Shown piece by piece: positions 1 through 5,568 of a stretch of 6,184 nucleotides of DNA (position 1 is its first letter; each line of letters begins with the position of its first letter). A program made the translations under genes and the position numbers. Source of the DNA: Betaproteobacteria bacterium (GTDB lineage: Bacteria; Pseudomonadota; Gammaproteobacteria; Burkholderiales; Burkholderiaceae); contig JABMMT010000199.1 of the NCBI GenBank assembly GCA_013205155.1, positions 1 to 6,184 on the forward strand. The letters run 5' to 3'. A model generated the notes under the pieces. That model had not been told where the DNA came from and ran no database searches. It was given only the letters and a program-made list of their open reading frames with translations.

Positions 1-1
1 A

Positions 2-127
2 AAGTTAGACTGGAAAATAGTATTGGGTATATTAATCAGCATTAGCGCCTGTTTAGTCGCCTATAGCATTGCTCAAGAGCCCGAAAAAAACGTCAGCTTG
101 CCAAGTACCTTGACCTATCAAGCCTAA
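2..127 (+). CDS. C-terminal end of an unidentified protein with one membrane-like segment (partial)
   Basis: Frame 2 is open from the left edge to a TAA at 125-127 and encodes 41 residues; the start lies outside the window. After a short charged stretch (KLDWK) comes a hydrophobic run of about 18 residues (IVLGILISISACLVAYSIA), then a polar tail with QEPEKN and the ending TLTYQA. The run could be a single membrane anchor or, if the start is just upstream, a signal peptide of a very small protein; its Cys sits mid-run without a clear lipobox. I do not recognise the family. The gene converges on the minus-strand TPP-enzyme gene with only 7 bases between the stops. The other two plus frames close quickly here, which supports this frame, but the piece is short and codon evidence is thin. 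Confidence 0.45.
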   Translation, partial: KLDWKIVLGILISISACLVAYSIAQEPEKNVSLPSTLTYQA

Positions 128-134
128 ATTGGGA

Positions 135-1832
135 CTAACCCATCCACTGACTGACGGGTGCAGCAGCATCTTGTAGTGGCTGAGAAATAATATCCACTAA
201 TGCAGGCTCGCCACATTCAATGGCAGCTTTAATGGCAGCCTCTAGTTTTAGTGGATCATCAACAGTCCAGGAGCGCACTCCATAGGCTTCAGCTACTTTG
301 GCATGGTTAGTACGATTAAAGTCTACTGAGTAATAGCGCTCATCATATCCCGATTTTTGACTTGCCTTAATCCAGCCATAAACTGAATTAGAGACAACAA
401 TCATGAGCACAGGTAACTTGTAGCGAGTGATAGTTTCCAATTCGCCTACGGTAAATCCAAAGCTACCATCACCCATCACGGCAACACATTTAGATTGTGG
501 TCTACCGATTGCTGCTCCAATAGCGGCTGACATAGCAAATCCTAAAGCTCCATGGGCTCTGTTTGTAATGAAATGCCTGCCTGAAATATCACTCATAAAG
601 TAGGCAGAAAAATACGGGCACGGTGTTCCAGGGTCGGCACACACAATGGCATCTTTTGGTAGCAGTTTATTGAGGATGTGAACAATTTTTTCAGGAAGAA
701 TAGGCGTCTCATTGCTATTTGCTAGCTGCAGAAAGGATTCAAACTTAAGGGCTTTTGCTTTAGCCACCACTGCTTTACCATCAATACAGTTTTGATTACG
801 CGATTGAATATCAGCCTTCAAATGACTATAGAGCTGCTCAAGAGTAAGCTTCGCATCCCCAACCAATCCAACAGCAGTAGGGTAATTGGCCCCAATGGTT
901 TCAGGATCAACATCTAAATGAATAATTGGTAAGGATTTATTTGGGTAACGCCAATTTTCAGTAGTGGTAGAGCCTGCACGACAAGTAATGAAAAAGACGA
1001 GATCGGCACTATTCACGACATCTCGTGTGGCCATCACTCCGCCATTCGCGCCAACGACACCTGCATTTAGAGGGTGATTTCCTGCAAGGCTTCCTTGGCC
1101 GCTGACGGTTGTGCAAACCGGAATATTGAGTAACTCCGCAATATTGGCTAGTATTTGCTCGGCTCCAGAATTGATGACGCCACCACCACAAATAAAAACA
1201 GGTGATTTTGCTTCTAATATCAGTTTTACCGCTTTTTCAATATCATGACTATTAGCAACATAGCGTTGAGCTGGGTATTGACAGTGTTCTTTTTGGGCCC
1301 AGATATCACTAGTCGCAACAGGATGTTTTTGAACATCATGAGGTAAACAAATGTGAGTGCTACCTGGTTTACCGGTTGTCATTGCACGGAAAGCACTTCT
1401 CACGGCAGATGGAATCTGTTCAGCTAAGTCAATGGTGGTGTTCCATTTGGTGAGTGGCTGATATAAAGCTTGTTGATTTAATTCTGTGAGCGGAAATTTG
1501 CCACGAGAAGTGACCGGTACATCTGAGGTAATGCCTAAAACGGGGATAGAAGATTCATTTGCTTCTACTAGACCTGGAAGCAAATAGGTCGCACCGCCCC
1601 CACTGGGACCTTCGCAAACTCCAACCTTATGGGTAACTCTCGCATAGGCATCAGCCATATAACCCGCACTACGCTCATCTCTAGTCAGAATATGCTGCAT
1701 ACCATGATCAAGTCTTGCTAGGGCATCATAGAAAGGCAGACTCGTATCACCGCATAAGCCGAAGATATGCTTAACCTCATATTGCTCTAGCATTCTGACC
1801 AGAGCTTCTGCACCAGTTACTTTTTCACTCAT
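135..1832 (-). CDS. Thiamine-pyrophosphate-dependent enzyme, acetolactate synthase / 2-oxoacid decarboxylase superfamily
   Basis: A full-length (565 aa) three-domain TPP enzyme. The N-terminal pyrimidine-binding domain (about 1-170) has IFGLCGD near the start, the cofactor-activating glutamate in TRDERSAGYMADAYAR (Glu53) and GPSGGGATY. The central domain (about 195-340) has SPVFICGGG and HLDVDPE. The C-terminal pyrophosphate domain (about 375-550) carries GDGSFGF (454-460), with Mg ligands Asp455 and Asn482 spaced by 27 as in yeast pyruvate decarboxylase. The usual Asn-Asn pair reads Ser-Asn (SNSVYGW). Family members decarboxylate a 2-oxoacid or ligate the resulting activated aldehyde; the substrate here is unknown and an ilvB-type biosynthetic role is not supported, since no small subunit lies alongside. 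It is the third gene of the operon. I chose the ATG at 1832-1830, one base after the receptor TAA; an in-frame TTG at 1844 would add four residues and overlap the receptor gene. There is no clear Shine-Dalgarno, so translation is probably coupled to the receptor gene. No signal peptide; cytoplasmic. Confidence 0.9.
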   Translation of the reverse strand: MSEKVTGAEALVRMLEQYEVKHIFGLCGDTSLPFYDALARLDHGMQHILTRDERSAGYMADAYARVTHKVGVCEGPSGGGATYLLPGLVEANESSIPVLGITSDVPVTSRGKFPLTELNQQALYQPLTKWNTTIDLAEQIPSAVRSAFRAMTTGKPGSTHICLPHDVQKHPVATSDIWAQKEHCQYPAQRYVANSHDIEKAVKLILEAKSPVFICGGGVINSGAEQILANIAELLNIPVCTTVSGQGSLAGNHPLNAGVVGANGGVMATRDVVNSADLVFFITCRAGSTTTENWRYPNKSLPIIHLDVDPETIGANYPTAVGLVGDAKLTLEQLYSHLKADIQSRNQNCIDGKAVVAKAKALKFESFLQLANSNETPILPEKIVHILNKLLPKDAIVCADPGTPCPYFSAYFMSDISGRHFITNRAHGALGFAMSAAIGAAIGRPQSKCVAVMGDGSFGFTVGELETITRYKLPVLMIVVSNSVYGWIKASQKSGYDERYYSVDFNRTNHAKVAEAYGVRSWTVDDPLKLEAAIKAAIECGEPALVDIISQPLQDAAAPVSQWMG

Positions 1833-1833
1833 A

Positions 1834-2811
1834 TTAATCGTCAAGATTGAGTTTGGTAGTCTTCACAAATTGTTGCCAACGATCAAATTCATTCTTGGCA
1901 TATTTATCTAGAGTAGGCCCATCACTTGCTTGTACATCGAATCCACCTTGAGTGAGTTTAGTTTTGATTTCGGGATCGCTGAGGACCGCCTGAAAATCTG
2001 CTGTCAGTTTTTTAACTGTAGCTGCTGGAGTATCTGCTGGAGCAAACACGCCAATCCAAGAGTAAGCCTCAAAACCTGGATAGCCAGATTCTGCAACCGT
2101 TGGGGTCTTTGGCAATTCCGGGAGACGTTGGGCCCCAGTCACAGCAAGAGGCTTCAGTTTATCGGCTTGGATTTGTCCTTTGAGAGCAGCGTAACTTAAC
2201 AGGGTCATACTGGCGGTATTGCCTACTACTGCAGCAATTGCAGGGCCTCCACCTCCATAGGGAACATGAAGCACAAAAATACCTGCTTTACGCTTCAGAT
2301 CTTCCATAGCCAATTGATTGAGAGATCCAATGCCTGTTGAGGCATAGCTGTAATATCCGGGGCGTTTTTTTGCGGCAGCAATAAACTCACTTAAATTATT
2401 ACCTTGAACAGAAGGGTTTGCGGCAATCACCAAAGGAAAGCGAACCAATAAACTGACTCCCACAAAATCTTTGAAGGTGTCATAGGGTAGCTTGGGTTTA
2501 ACAATGGGATTAATAGAGTGGTTATCAAAGCTAATCAGTAAGGTATTGCCATCGGGCGCAGCCTTTGCTACGTGCTGCGTGGCAATTTGACTTGCGGCAC
2601 CAGGGCGATTTTCTACCACCACTGGTCTACCAATTCTTTCAGCCAGTTTTGGTTGAATCGTTCTAGCGGTAATGTCAGTACTTCCGCCCGGTGGAAATGG
2701 CACCACTAATGTAAGAGGCTTATCACTTTGAGATAGAGCGGGGCTAGAGATCATTAGCGCCGTTAAAAACAAGAAGAAGGATCTAGTTAATAAATGATTT
2801 GTGATTTTCAT
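1834..2811 (-). CDS. Tripartite tricarboxylate transporter substrate-binding receptor (Bug/TctC family)
   Basis: A 325-aa periplasmic receptor of normal family length. Residues 1-27 form a signal peptide (basic start, hydrophobic core SFFLFLTALMI, likely cleavage after ALS). The mature part opens with the family signature LTLVVPFPPGGSTDITAR (33-50), followed by IGRPVVVENRPGA (60-71) and AKAAPDG (82-88). The second-lobe motif YASTGIGSLNQLAMEDLK (156-173) leads to HVPYGGGGPAIAAVVG (182-197), then LKPLAVTGAQR and PTVAESGYPGFE. The family binds small organic acids, amino acids or related compounds and hands them to TctA/TctB membrane partners; neither is in the window, so this is an orphan receptor here, as is common in Burkholderiales. 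The ligand is not predictable. Its ATG overlaps the stop of the VOC gene (ATGA, 2811-2808), and an AGGGA about 7 bases upstream can serve as ribosome site. It sits between two enzyme genes, suggesting that it captures, or senses, their substrate. Confidence 0.95.
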   Translation of the reverse strand: MKITNHLLTRSFFLFLTALMISSPALSQSDKPLTLVVPFPPGGSTDITARTIQPKLAERIGRPVVVENRPGAASQIATQHVAKAAPDGNTLLISFDNHSINPIVKPKLPYDTFKDFVGVSLLVRFPLVIAANPSVQGNNLSEFIAAAKKRPGYYSYASTGIGSLNQLAMEDLKRKAGIFVLHVPYGGGGPAIAAVVGNTASMTLLSYAALKGQIQADKLKPLAVTGAQRLPELPKTPTVAESGYPGFEAYSWIGVFAPADTPAATVKKLTADFQAVLSDPEIKTKLTQGGFDVQASDGPTLDKYAKNEFDRWQQFVKTTKLNLDD

Positions 2812-3581
2812 AGATGAGTCCCTAGTGATGGGTGAGTATGGGTAAGAAAATGTTGGTCAATAATGAAGTCTACAGGATCTAAAGTGGATTGATTAAGATA
2901 CGCTCTCTCAATAGATGCCCCTTTAGGAGCATCCTGGGGTTGAATACTAAGATTGATATTGGGTAGGGAAATTTCGACACAATCCTGTAGAAACTTCAAC
3001 TGACTATCAGCAAGCTCTAAAAGACCTTGAAACCTTGCAGCAGTCTCATTGATATTGGGGCTAATAATCGTGATTTTCTGTAAATCCTGTGTTTTATTGG
3101 GATGCATTAGCCATTGTCTTTGCCAAACATAGTCTGGAGTTAAATGCTCACAAAAATAGATCCGAAGCCCTGGAATCGGCTGCTCTGAAAAGCGGACTGT
3201 TTTAAATTCCACAAGCACTTTATCTCCCATGAAGTCTCCTTCACGTGATAAATCTTGCACAGGATTCACCGCAAAGCCCGCTTCTTTGAGTTGATTGAAG
3301 CATGCATTAGCATCGTCGGTGCGAAATACTAGGGCATCTAAGCCAATGGGCTGATGAGCAATTTCTGCTCTTTGGGCCTGTTTTCCTTTTTCCCAGCCCA
3401 ATAGTTCGATATAGCAAGATTTGAGCATGATAAGCCGATTGCTTGAACCTAAATTGTGGTGAGCTAGAGGCGTTAATTGAAATCCTTGGCTGGTGAATAT
3501 GTTACTGAGCTCATCTAGGCTATCTCTAGCCATAATCACCAAGTGATCAAAAAGGTATTCTGTGGGTCGGTTTGAGCTCAC
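2808..3581 (-). CDS. VOC-superfamily glyoxalase-like protein (two-half, Glyoxalase_3-like)
   Basis: About 257 aa, built as two vicinal-oxygen-chelate halves. The first half begins with FDHLVIMARDSLDE (about 11-24), runs through LGSSNRLIMLKSCYIELLGW (44-63) and ends near RIYFCEHLTPDYVW (140-153). The second begins with LQKITIISPNINETAARFQGLLE (from about 167) and is more degenerate. His13, Glu59 and His146 sit at the usual VOC metal-ligand positions. The fold covers dioxygenases, isomerases and lyases acting on metal-chelating oxygen substrates, so the exact reaction is open. It is the promoter-proximal gene of the operon and overlaps the receptor gene by four bases. The start is uncertain: no ATG lies before the DHL motif. 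I prefer the GTG at 3581-3579; an in-frame TTG at 3587 is the alternative, and a stop at 3611-3609 bars anything longer. Neither has a Shine-Dalgarno sequence. No signal peptide, so probably cytoplasmic. Confidence 0.82.
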   Translation of the reverse strand: MSSNRPTEYLFDHLVIMARDSLDELSNIFTSQGFQLTPLAHHNLGSSNRLIMLKSCYIELLGWEKGKQAQRAEIAHQPIGLDALVFRTDDANACFNQLKEAGFAVNPVQDLSREGDFMGDKVLVEFKTVRFSEQPIPGLRIYFCEHLTPDYVWQRQWLMHPNKTQDLQKITIISPNINETAARFQGLLELADSQLKFLQDCVEISLPNINLSIQPQDAPKGASIERAYLNQSTLDPVDFIIDQHFLTHTHPSLGTHL

Positions 3582-3591
3582 GGGCAAGGAA

Positions 3592-3620
3592 ATGACAGTA
3601 TCAAAAAATTATCATATACG
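3592..3620 (+). promoter_or_regulatory. Candidate plus-strand promoter for the downstream genes
   Basis: ATGACA (3592-3597, 5 of 6 to the -35 consensus) is followed after 17 bases by TATACG (3615-3620, 4 of 6 to the -10 consensus). The spacing is ideal and the -10 lies inside the palindrome at 3610-3623. Transcription would begin near 3627 and run through the TctC fragment into the GGT-like gene. Consensus matching only. Confidence 0.35.
3608..3616 (-). promoter_or_regulatory. Candidate -10 region for the minus-strand operon
   Basis: Read on the minus strand this is TATGATAAT, containing overlapping -10-like hexamers TATGAT (3616-3611) and GATAAT (3613-3608). Transcription would begin near 3604, giving a leader of roughly 15-25 bases before the GTG or TTG start. 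No good -35 hexamer lies 16-18 bases upstream, so the promoter would be weak or need an activator. Inference from consensus only. Confidence 0.35.
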
Positions 3621-3623
3621 ATA
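3610..3623. promoter_or_regulatory. Palindromic candidate operator in the divergent promoter region
   Basis: TATCATATACGATA is an inverted repeat with 12 of 14 positions symmetric: TATC/GATA arms around a TATA centre, mismatched only at A3614/C3619. It overlaps the candidate -10 of the minus operon and that of the plus-strand genes, the position expected for a repressor controlling both. Short AT-rich palindromes of this type (ATCGTATACGAT-like) resemble binding sites of FCD-type GntR regulators, but no regulator gene is in the window, so the binding protein is unknown. Confidence 0.45.
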
Positions 3624-3635
3624 TTAGAAATACTC

Positions 3636-3641
3636 AGGAGG
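3636..3641 (+). promoter_or_regulatory. Strong Shine-Dalgarno (AGGAGG) before the TctC remnant
   Basis: AGGAGG lies four bases before the GTG at 3646 and is the best ribosome-binding site in the window. It argues that the 51-codon remnant may be translated, although it could also be a chance match. Confidence 0.45.
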
Positions 3642-3645
3642 CCCA

Positions 3646-3801
3646 GTGAAAATTCAGATAATTCGCCGAACTTTATCCTTATTTACTCAACTAGGCGCTG
3701 AATCTATACCAAGCACCCCTAATCAATTTGCCAGCATGGTTGCAAGGGAGCATTGGCGTTGGAGTACTTTAATTAAACAAGCTCAGAGTAATCCTAAATA
3801 A
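3646..3801 (+). pseudogene. Remnant of a Bug/TctC receptor gene: C-terminal end only
   Basis: A short open frame, GTG at 3646 to TAA at 3799-3801 (51 codons), with AGGAGG at 3636-3641 four bases before the GTG. Its product reads like the last helices of a TctC receptor: LGAESIPSTPNQF, then EHWRWSTLIKQA. Against the intact receptor in this window, its E35, R38, W39 and K44 line up without gaps with E308, R311, W312 and K317 of the EFDRWQQFVK segment. The signal peptide and both ligand-binding lobes are absent, and a stop at 3625-3627 closes the frame upstream, so this cannot be a working receptor. The simplest reading is a deletion that removed all but the 3' end of an older receptor gene next to the GGT-like gene. 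The good ribosome site means it could still be translated as a small peptide, possibly coupling translation to the GGT-like gene 11 bases downstream. Confidence 0.65.
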
Positions 3802-3812
3802 GATAAGTAACA

Positions 3813-5462
3813 ATGAAATTCAATTGGAATAATCCATACCCCACGATTCGTGTCCCAGTGATGGGGCGTAATGTAGTTTCTACCTCTCACCCTTTTGCGG
3901 CTCAAGCAGGATTAAAAATCATTCAGCAAGGCGGGAATGCGATTGACGCTGCCATTGCAGCCGCAGCTGCTTTGATGATTGTTGAGCCAGTATCAAATGG
4001 TTTGGGTAGTGATTGCTTTGCTATTGTTTGGGATGGTAAGGAGTTGCACGGCTTAAATGCTTCCGGCACTGCACCCCAAACCTGGAGTCCTGAATACTTT
4101 TCCAAAAAATATGGGACCGATGCTAGTGGCTTAGCTGATAGACCTAAGCGAGGTTGGGATTCGGTAACAGTTCCTGGTGCCCTAGCTGGCTGGGAACAGC
4201 TACACAAACGTTTTGGCTCCTTACCTTTGGGTGATTTGTTACAGCCCGCTATTGAGATCGCCGAAAGAGGGTATGCGATGGCGCCAATAGTTGCACATAA
4301 ATGGGCTGCTGCTATCCCAGAGTTGCGCGATCAACCTGGGTTTTCTCAAGCATTTATGGCCCATGGCCGCGCTCCAGAAATAGGAGAAATTTTTCGCTTT
4401 GAGGCGGCAGCGAAAACCCTCAAGACAATTGCTAAGTCTGGTATTCGAGAATTCTATGAGGGAGAGATTGCCCAAGCAATTGCTCGGCACTCTAGTAGTA
4501 ATGGTGGATCGATGACTCTAGACGATCTTGCGCAGTATCGACCCGATTGGGTAGGCACGATTCAACAGAAAATACAAGGTGTTGATGGAAAGACCTATGC
4601 CATGCATGAGATACCACCTAATGGACAAGGAATTGGTGCATTAATTGCTTTAGGGATATTACAAAACTTCGATCTAGCCAGTTTGCCAGTCGATAGCGTA
4701 CAGAGTCAGCATCTGCAAATAGAAGCCATGAAGTTAGCTTTTGCTGATGTGTATCAATACGTGGCAGATCCACGTGCCATGATAGTCACGCCGGCACAGA
4801 TGTTGGACCCAGCGTATTTGGCGCAGCGTGCAAAACTGATTAATCCTAATAAGGCAACCCATTTCCCATTTGGTCTGCCGCAATCTGGTGGCACGATTTA
4901 CTTATCTGCAACTGATGAGCAAGGCCGTATGATTTCTTTCATTCAGAGCAACTACATGGGCTTTGGTTCTGGTGTGGTGGTTCCAGATTGGGGTGTGAGT
5001 TTACAAAATAGAGGCTTTGGTTTTTCAATGGATCCCAAATCGGCAAACCTTGTTGCCGGAGGTAAACGTCCTTTTCATACTATCATTCCTGCATTTTTAA
5101 CTCGCAAAGAAGGTGACACATGGTTACCCCAAATGAGTTTCGGTCTGATGGGGGGCGATATGCAACCCCAGGGCCATTTACAAACCGTGATACGGATGTT
5201 GTCTTACCGTCAGCAACCGCAAGCAGCATGCGATGCACCTCGTTGGAAGGTGAATCGTGACTTCAGTCTAGATGTAGAAGCCAATATGAATGCCGATACC
5301 GTTCAGGGCCTATCAGACCTAGGCCATACTTTGAAGAAAATTGATGATCCTTATATGGATTTTGGAGCCGGACAATTTATCTGGAGATTATCGGATGATA
5401 TTGAGGATGGCTATATTGCCGCTAGCGATCCTAGACGTGATGGTCAGGCAGCGGTGTATTAG
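3813..5462 (+). CDS. Gamma-glutamyltransferase-family Ntn hydrolase (YwrD-like), probably not acting on glutathione
   Basis: A full-length (549 aa) GGT-fold proenzyme. The N-terminal large-subunit region has VSTSHPFAAQAGLKIIQQGG (22-41) and GNAIDAAIAAAAAL; family members cleave themselves before a threonine that becomes the nucleophile, here Thr361 in SGGTIYLSATDEQG. The small-subunit part continues with QSNYMGFGSG (378-387), LQNRGFGFSMDP, GKRPFHTIIPAF and GLMGGDMQPQGH (444-455, oxyanion Gly447-Gly448), then ACDAPRW. Compared with E. coli GGT from memory, the gamma-glutamyl contacts look replaced: Arg114 by Ser84, Gln430 and Asp433 by Arg400 and Gly403, Ser462-Ser463 by His422-Thr423; Asn411 is kept as Asn380. 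The pattern fits the YwrD/cephalosporin-acylase-like branch, which hydrolyses other amides or has unknown substrates. There is no signal peptide, unlike periplasmic GGT. The ATG at 3813 has only a weak purine run (AGATAAG) upstream and follows the TctC remnant by 11 bases. Confidence 0.9.
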   Translation: MKFNWNNPYPTIRVPVMGRNVVSTSHPFAAQAGLKIIQQGGNAIDAAIAAAAALMIVEPVSNGLGSDCFAIVWDGKELHGLNASGTAPQTWSPEYFSKKYGTDASGLADRPKRGWDSVTVPGALAGWEQLHKRFGSLPLGDLLQPAIEIAERGYAMAPIVAHKWAAAIPELRDQPGFSQAFMAHGRAPEIGEIFRFEAAAKTLKTIAKSGIREFYEGEIAQAIARHSSSNGGSMTLDDLAQYRPDWVGTIQQKIQGVDGKTYAMHEIPPNGQGIGALIALGILQNFDLASLPVDSVQSQHLQIEAMKLAFADVYQYVADPRAMIVTPAQMLDPAYLAQRAKLINPNKATHFPFGLPQSGGTIYLSATDEQGRMISFIQSNYMGFGSGVVVPDWGVSLQNRGFGFSMDPKSANLVAGGKRPFHTIIPAFLTRKEGDTWLPQMSFGLMGGDMQPQGHLQTVIRMLSYRQQPQAACDAPRWKVNRDFSLDVEANMNADTVQGLSDLGHTLKKIDDPYMDFGAGQFIWRLSDDIEDGYIAASDPRRDGQAAVY

Positions 5463-5568
5463 TGAGTAGCCTGTCCAAACAAGATACTTTGTTGAGTCCC
5501 GGCTAGACTTGTTTAAACTATTCAAATACTCAGACAGTGAATAACTAAAAAAATAGATTAGGAAAATG
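5463..5568. other. Intergenic gap between GGT-like and FAH-family genes
   Basis: About 105 bases without a gene. A perfect 7-base inverted repeat AAACAAG (5477-5483) / CTTGTTT (5508-5514) spans a 24-base loop; an alternative small hairpin pairs AACAAG (5478-5483) with TTTGTT (5488-5493). Neither is GC-rich or followed by a T run, so no intrinsic terminator is supported. TTGAGT (5492-5497) and TAAACT (5514-5519), 16 bases apart, are a weak promoter candidate. The two genes may be co-transcribed. Confidence 0.35.
5560..5563 (+). promoter_or_regulatory. Shine-Dalgarno (AGGA) that favours the second of two ATGs
   Basis: AGGA ends two bases before the ATG at 5566 and five bases before the in-frame ATG at 5569. 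The longer spacing is nearer the usual range, so the second ATG is the likelier start of the FAH-family gene. Confidence 0.45.

Noticed and set aside
125..145. Possible terminator between the two convergent genes
   Set aside because: The best stem is TGGG (130-133) with CCCA (139-142), only four pairs and no T run, and it overlaps the end of the TPP-enzyme gene.
1009..1191. 60-codon open frame on the minus strand
   Set aside because: It lies wholly inside the TPP-enzyme gene in another frame; its Arg/Trp-rich product resembles no family and it is a shadow of the real gene.
1834..1844. TTG at 1844 as start of the TPP-enzyme gene
   Set aside because: It would overlap the receptor gene by 11 bases with a rare start codon, while an ATG lies one base after the receptor stop and the extra four residues carry no conserved motif.
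1930..2199. 89-codon open frame on the plus strand
   Set aside because: It is antisense to the receptor gene, whose own frame carries clear TctC motifs over the same bases; Cys- and Phe-rich composition looks non-coding.
3923..4490. Two minus-strand open frames (3923-4207 and 4239-4490)
   Set aside because: Both are antisense to conserved parts of the GGT-like gene and have no recognisable domain or ribosome site.
5511..5518. GTTTAAAC palindrome as an operator
   Set aside because: An eight-base AT-rich palindrome is expected by chance in a gap of this composition and it is not placed on a convincing promoter.
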